A DNA stretch of 50,665 nucleotides from Gracilaria caudata (lineage: Eukaryota > Rhodophyta > Florideophyceae > Gracilariales > Gracilariaceae): positions 1-50,665 of the forward strand of contig JASCIV010000087.1 in the NCBI GenBank assembly GCA_030374735.1, given 5' to 3'. This document shows, piece after piece, positions 47,664 through 50,665 of this stretch; position 1 is the first letter of the stretch, and each line of letters opens with the position of its first letter. The position numbers and the translations under genes were made by a program. Below the pieces are notes generated by a model. It did not search any database and had not been told where the DNA came from. It was given only the letters and a program-made list of their open reading frames with translations.

Positions 47664-50528
47664 TTATCTCATATTCAAATCTACATTAGCCATCATTTCA
47701 TTCTTTTCTGATAATACAAGAAGAGCAGAAAATGTGAACTTCCTAAACGGATTTGCCCGAAGAGTTTGCACACAGAGCTCCTTTTGTACGCCGAACTCGC
47801 GATTGTCCATGTCCACTTCAGCGAAAAAGGCACCAGTGTGCGCATTGAAGACACGAACTTTTTCTTCAGCGCTTGCTCCAGATACAATGTAGTCACGATT
47901 GTTCATGTAGTAAGATCGAGTGAAGTTATAAACATTTCCAGTTCGTGGGATGCTGAACTCAGTCATCAACCGTCCATCACAAGCTGAGTACTGGCGAACT
48001 TCGTTATCAATAGCAGACACCAATAGACACTCATCGTCAGGAGAAAAACATGCCATTACGTTCTCAGTTCGACTTCTCGTAGTGAATATTGGCCGCCGCC
48101 TACCACCTGGCCTCGATTCTCGCAAGTCCCATTTCTTCACACAGTGGTCAAAACTTGCAGTTATTAGCACATGCGGATTATGGTGAGCAAACTTGGTGAC
48201 ATTAATGCCGTGGTGATGGCAGTTCTTCATAACTTCCACCTTTCGCCCAGTAGCCAAATCATACAAGCCAACGTCCCTTGTCAATCCACTTACCGCAAAT
48301 CTCGCATCATCTGCACTAGTATGAATCGATGTTAAATTATCAAAGGGTTCAGACGTATACACACAGCCACCCCTCCTCCCATCCCTCATCCAGTTAACAT
48401 TGAACACATGTATGGACCCAGCATTTGATCCCGCCAGAAACAAGTCACTTTGCTTGTTCAACCAAGACAGCCCGTACACTTGGTTCACTTCACGCGCGCC
48501 AGCTGCGGCAGCATTCACGTTGCGAGCAACTTGTAATCTCTTCAATGAAGTTGTCTTGGAAATCACAGCCCCAGGCTCACGATCCCCACAACCACCATTC
48601 AAGTGACAAGATGCCTTCACCACACCGCTTTCCATATCCATCACAACCAGATACCCTTTCTCTGTTCCGTATACAAGCTCGCCCGGGATACGGGGGTTGA
48701 ACTCAAACTGACGAGGTCGATCACCAACCTGACACAAGTACTCTATACGAGGAGCGCCTGGCCGGGTAAGCAGAATTCGCGAAAACTGGTCCGCAAAGCC
48801 GTAATCCAGCTGACCTTCATAACCAGCTCCCAACGCTCCATTATCCATTGCTCGATTCTCCTTCTGCAACAAACGACGCCATCGTTCCATAAAAACAGGA
48901 GGACCATCTGTCATGCACGATGACAGAGCAGCAGCCTGAACACGACGCATTCCATCCGTAAACGACGCATCAAGCTCGGTCGGCGCCGAAGAGGCGGCAG
49001 CAAGAGCAACAGTCAACCCTGTAGAGGCGCTAAGTCTCGATGGTCCCCCAGATGATGGTATACCAGCGGCAACAACCGCAGCCATCAAATCCGTCACATG
49101 TTCCCCATGAGAGGAAGTACGACGTCTCTTTCGCAAACGAGGCTCCGAAATATTCGATGCACCACTCCCTAAAAGTCTAGAGTCTTGTGACACACCCAAC
49201 TCACGATCGCGCAACAACGACGCAGTACTCCTCCTATTCGAAATACCAGAAGGTAATCGACGATGTTCAAAGTGCTGACGTGCAAGTTCACGAGCCTTAT
49301 TAATTTCATCAGCACCAACCAACACACCGTCAAGCATTCGCAACGGCCTCTTGGTGACGGAGAGCATAAATGAACGATAGTGAGGTACAAGCGCTACAGG
49401 AGTAGGTTCGAAACGAAGAATAGAAACGAAGCGATGGACGCGGTTAGGGGCAACATGATGCTGATGGTGATCAATCATATCGACAGCTTCCGCTACAGTA
49501 CGCTGTGGGACCATGTGCGGTGGTAAAGATGGTGCATTAGCCATGGCAGTGGTCGCAGTTGCGGTCGCGGTACCCCTAAATGCGTCATGGTGCGTTTCAG
49601 AGTCTTGTTGCTTGGAAGAGGAGTAAGCGCAGTGGTACATTTGCTGTTGATGATGATGTTGGTGCAGACGAGGTGTGTGCTGCATATACATGACATAGTT
49701 ACGTTGAGCAGCATGATGCATATCAGCAGCAGAAGAAGAAAATGAGCGACAAAGGTTTTTCATAGAATCGAGATTTGAGCGTTCGTTAACATTGCCGGCA
49801 AATAGGGCAGCAAGCAGACAAGGTAGAGCGTCAAGAAATTCAGCAGTTCTCCACAAGTTGGAAAACTTGGAGGAACGAAGCGAAATCCAACGCAGCTCTT
49901 TGAGAAGGGCGAGCGCGTGATGATTTGCAGAGGATACAGGACACGCATCTAGACGCAGGCCAATAAGTTTGGCGTGGGTTTGAGGGACGGGATAAGCGTG
50001 GAAGAAGGCATTCCATGGACATAATGCAATGGCATTCAGATTGGGGCATGACGAAAAGTCAATCTCAATAAGAAGATCAAGCGGGAGACGAAGTGAAGCG
50101 GCAATAAGAGTAGCGGCTCCTTGTGAGCTGAGGTTGGCACATTGCGAAAAGTCCCACAAACAGGTTGTGGACGGAGATGTAACAGAGGCACGAACAGACT
50201 GAATGTCATGAGATGTGAGCGCACGGAACGGCGCATCCAAACAAGCGGTGTGAAACGAGCGCAACAAGGGCAAGCAACACACTCGAACAAAGTGTCGAAG
50301 AAAAAGACGCACGGCCGGCCACGACGCGCCATACGCTACCAACAACGCACACGCAAGCGCGGCCGCATGCGAATCGGAGATGGAAGAACGGGCGAGCGAA
50401 AAGGAGCTCGGAAGAGTGTGAAAGAGAGAAGCATGTACTCGATGGTCGGTGGTCGAGACAGCTAACAGATTGCAGACGCGCGTGTAAGTGGCGAGCGCAG
50501 CCGCTGAGATACGACGACTCTCCGCCAT
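47664..50528 (-). CDS. Large WD40-repeat protein with LRR-like N-terminus, plant-conserved type
   Basis: A 954-residue single-exon protein from the ATG at 50528 (MAESRRISAAALATYTRV). Residues about 110-235 read as leucine-rich-repeat-like units (LLIEIDFSSCPNLNAIALCP, LIGLRLDACPVSSANHHALA). A His/Gln/Ala-rich low-complexity zone lies at about 265-350 and an Arg-rich patch near 465. The WD40 propeller fills about 565-954, with FAHHNPHVLITASFDHCVKKWDLR, VMACFSPDDECLLVSAIDNEV and YYMNNRDYIVSGASAEEKVRVF. The last two segments resemble, from memory, a family of plant WD40 proteins of unknown function (such as Arabidopsis At3g54190 and At2g38630). A scaffold or CUL4-adaptor role is possible but unproven. 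Confidence 0.85.
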   Translation of the reverse strand: MAESRRISAAALATYTRVCNLLAVSTTDHRVHASLFHTLPSSFSLARSSISDSHAAALACALLVAYGASWPAVRLFLRHFVRVCCLPLLRSFHTACLDAPFRALTSHDIQSVRASVTSPSTTCLWDFSQCANLSSQGAATLIAASLRLPLDLLIEIDFSSCPNLNAIALCPWNAFFHAYPVPQTHAKLIGLRLDACPVSSANHHALALLKELRWISLRSSKFSNLWRTAEFLDALPCLLAALFAGNVNERSNLDSMKNLCRSFSSSAADMHHAAQRNYVMYMQHTPRLHQHHHQQQMYHCAYSSSKQQDSETHHDAFRGTATATATTAMANAPSLPPHMVPQRTVAEAVDMIDHHQHHVAPNRVHRFVSILRFEPTPVALVPHYRSFMLSVTKRPLRMLDGVLVGADEINKARELARQHFEHRRLPSGISNRRSTASLLRDRELGVSQDSRLLGSGASNISEPRLRKRRRTSSHGEHVTDLMAAVVAAGIPSSGGPSRLSASTGLTVALAAASSAPTELDASFTDGMRRVQAAALSSCMTDGPPVFMERWRRLLQKENRAMDNGALGAGYEGQLDYGFADQFSRILLTRPGAPRIEYLCQVGDRPRQFEFNPRIPGELVYGTEKGYLVVMDMESGVVKASCHLNGGCGDREPGAVISKTTSLKRLQVARNVNAAAAGAREVNQVYGLSWLNKQSDLFLAGSNAGSIHVFNVNWMRDGRRGGCVYTSEPFDNLTSIHTSADDARFAVSGLTRDVGLYDLATGRKVEVMKNCHHHGINVTKFAHHNPHVLITASFDHCVKKWDLRESRPGGRRRPIFTTRSRTENVMACFSPDDECLLVSAIDNEVRQYSACDGRLMTEFSIPRTGNVYNFTRSYYMNNRDYIVSGASAEEKVRVFNAHTGAFFAEVDMDNREFGVQKELCVQTLRANPFRKFTFSALLVLSEKNEMMANVDLNMR

Positions 50529-50665
50529 GGAAGGCGCAGGCAAACAACGACAAGCAGCTCAACGCCACGCGCGACTGCCGCACGGAGAAGGGCGACGCCA
50601 ACGAGCGTGACAACGACGTGGGGAAGCGCGGCGACGGGGCGGGCGCGCTCGGGGGTGCGGGAGGG
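50529..50665. other. Upstream flank of the WD40 gene
   Basis: The last 137 bp are GC-rich and should contain the leader and proximal promoter of the WD40 gene, cut by the window edge. No other gene is visible. Confidence 0.4.

Noticed and set aside
1..50665. tRNA genes
   Set aside because: I looked by eye for A-box and B-box sequences on both strands and found only isolated partial matches within genes. A covariance search would be needed to exclude them.

Overview
The window is nuclear DNA from a plastid-bearing microeukaryote. The evidence is long single-exon genes on both strands with no operon logic, and a few spliceosomal introns. The introns I could place are short, about 70 to 97 nt, with GTRNGT donors and usually a CTAAC or CTAAT branch-like motif before the acceptor. 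Gene content is eukaryotic: SR-protein kinase, sterol 14-demethylase, meiotic MND1, OSCA/CSC1 channel, ZIP transporter, TLDc protein and mitochondrial KGD4. A plastid-type LPA1/DUF3493 protein and a WD40 protein of a plant-conserved type point to a photosynthetic lineage. Low intron density, intermediate GC content and a single transit peptide rather than a bipartite presequence fit a unicellular red alga best. That placement is an inference; a diatom-like or other algal source is not excluded.

Layout, left to right. 0-7 kb: the 3' end of an unidentified gene, a TRMT2-type tRNA m5U methyltransferase, a PB1 plus RS-domain protein, and an LPA1-like plastid membrane protein. 7-16 kb: an OSCA/CSC1 channel, an SRPK kinase and a large helical-repeat protein that may be a glomulin/ALF4 relative, all on the minus strand. 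16-20 kb: CYP51 with one intron, and a membrane-anchored cytochrome b5 facing it tail to tail with 18 bp between the stop codons. 20-25 kb: a three-exon GT90 glycosyltransferase with a very lysine-rich stalk, then a gene-poor stretch. 25-30 kb: an armadillo-repeat protein, an ADIP/SSX2IP-type coiled-coil protein and an organellar methyltransferase. 30.5-31.2 kb: a 722-bp non-autonomous hAT-like element with palindrome-rich ends. 31-36 kb: an RsuA/RluB-type pseudouridine synthase, a FAM185A-like protein and MND1. 37-42 kb: an orphan acidic protein behind a TATA box, an ALKBH2/3-type dioxygenase and a three-exon ZIP transporter. 42-44 kb: non-coding DNA with short repeats. 44-50.5 kb: a TLDc protein, a very small multi-exon KGD4 gene reconstructed from splice signals, and a large WD40 protein.

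Most genes are ordinary housekeeping genes. The points most worth following are the CYP51/cytochrome b5 pair, the hidden KGD4 gene, the palindrome-studded transposon, a recurrent upstream motif related to TACGAAGGTAC, a PB1/RS-domain protein near an SRPK gene, and several unexplained repeats. I did not find a convincing novel multi-gene system. No tRNA, rRNA, snRNA or CRISPR array could be supported.
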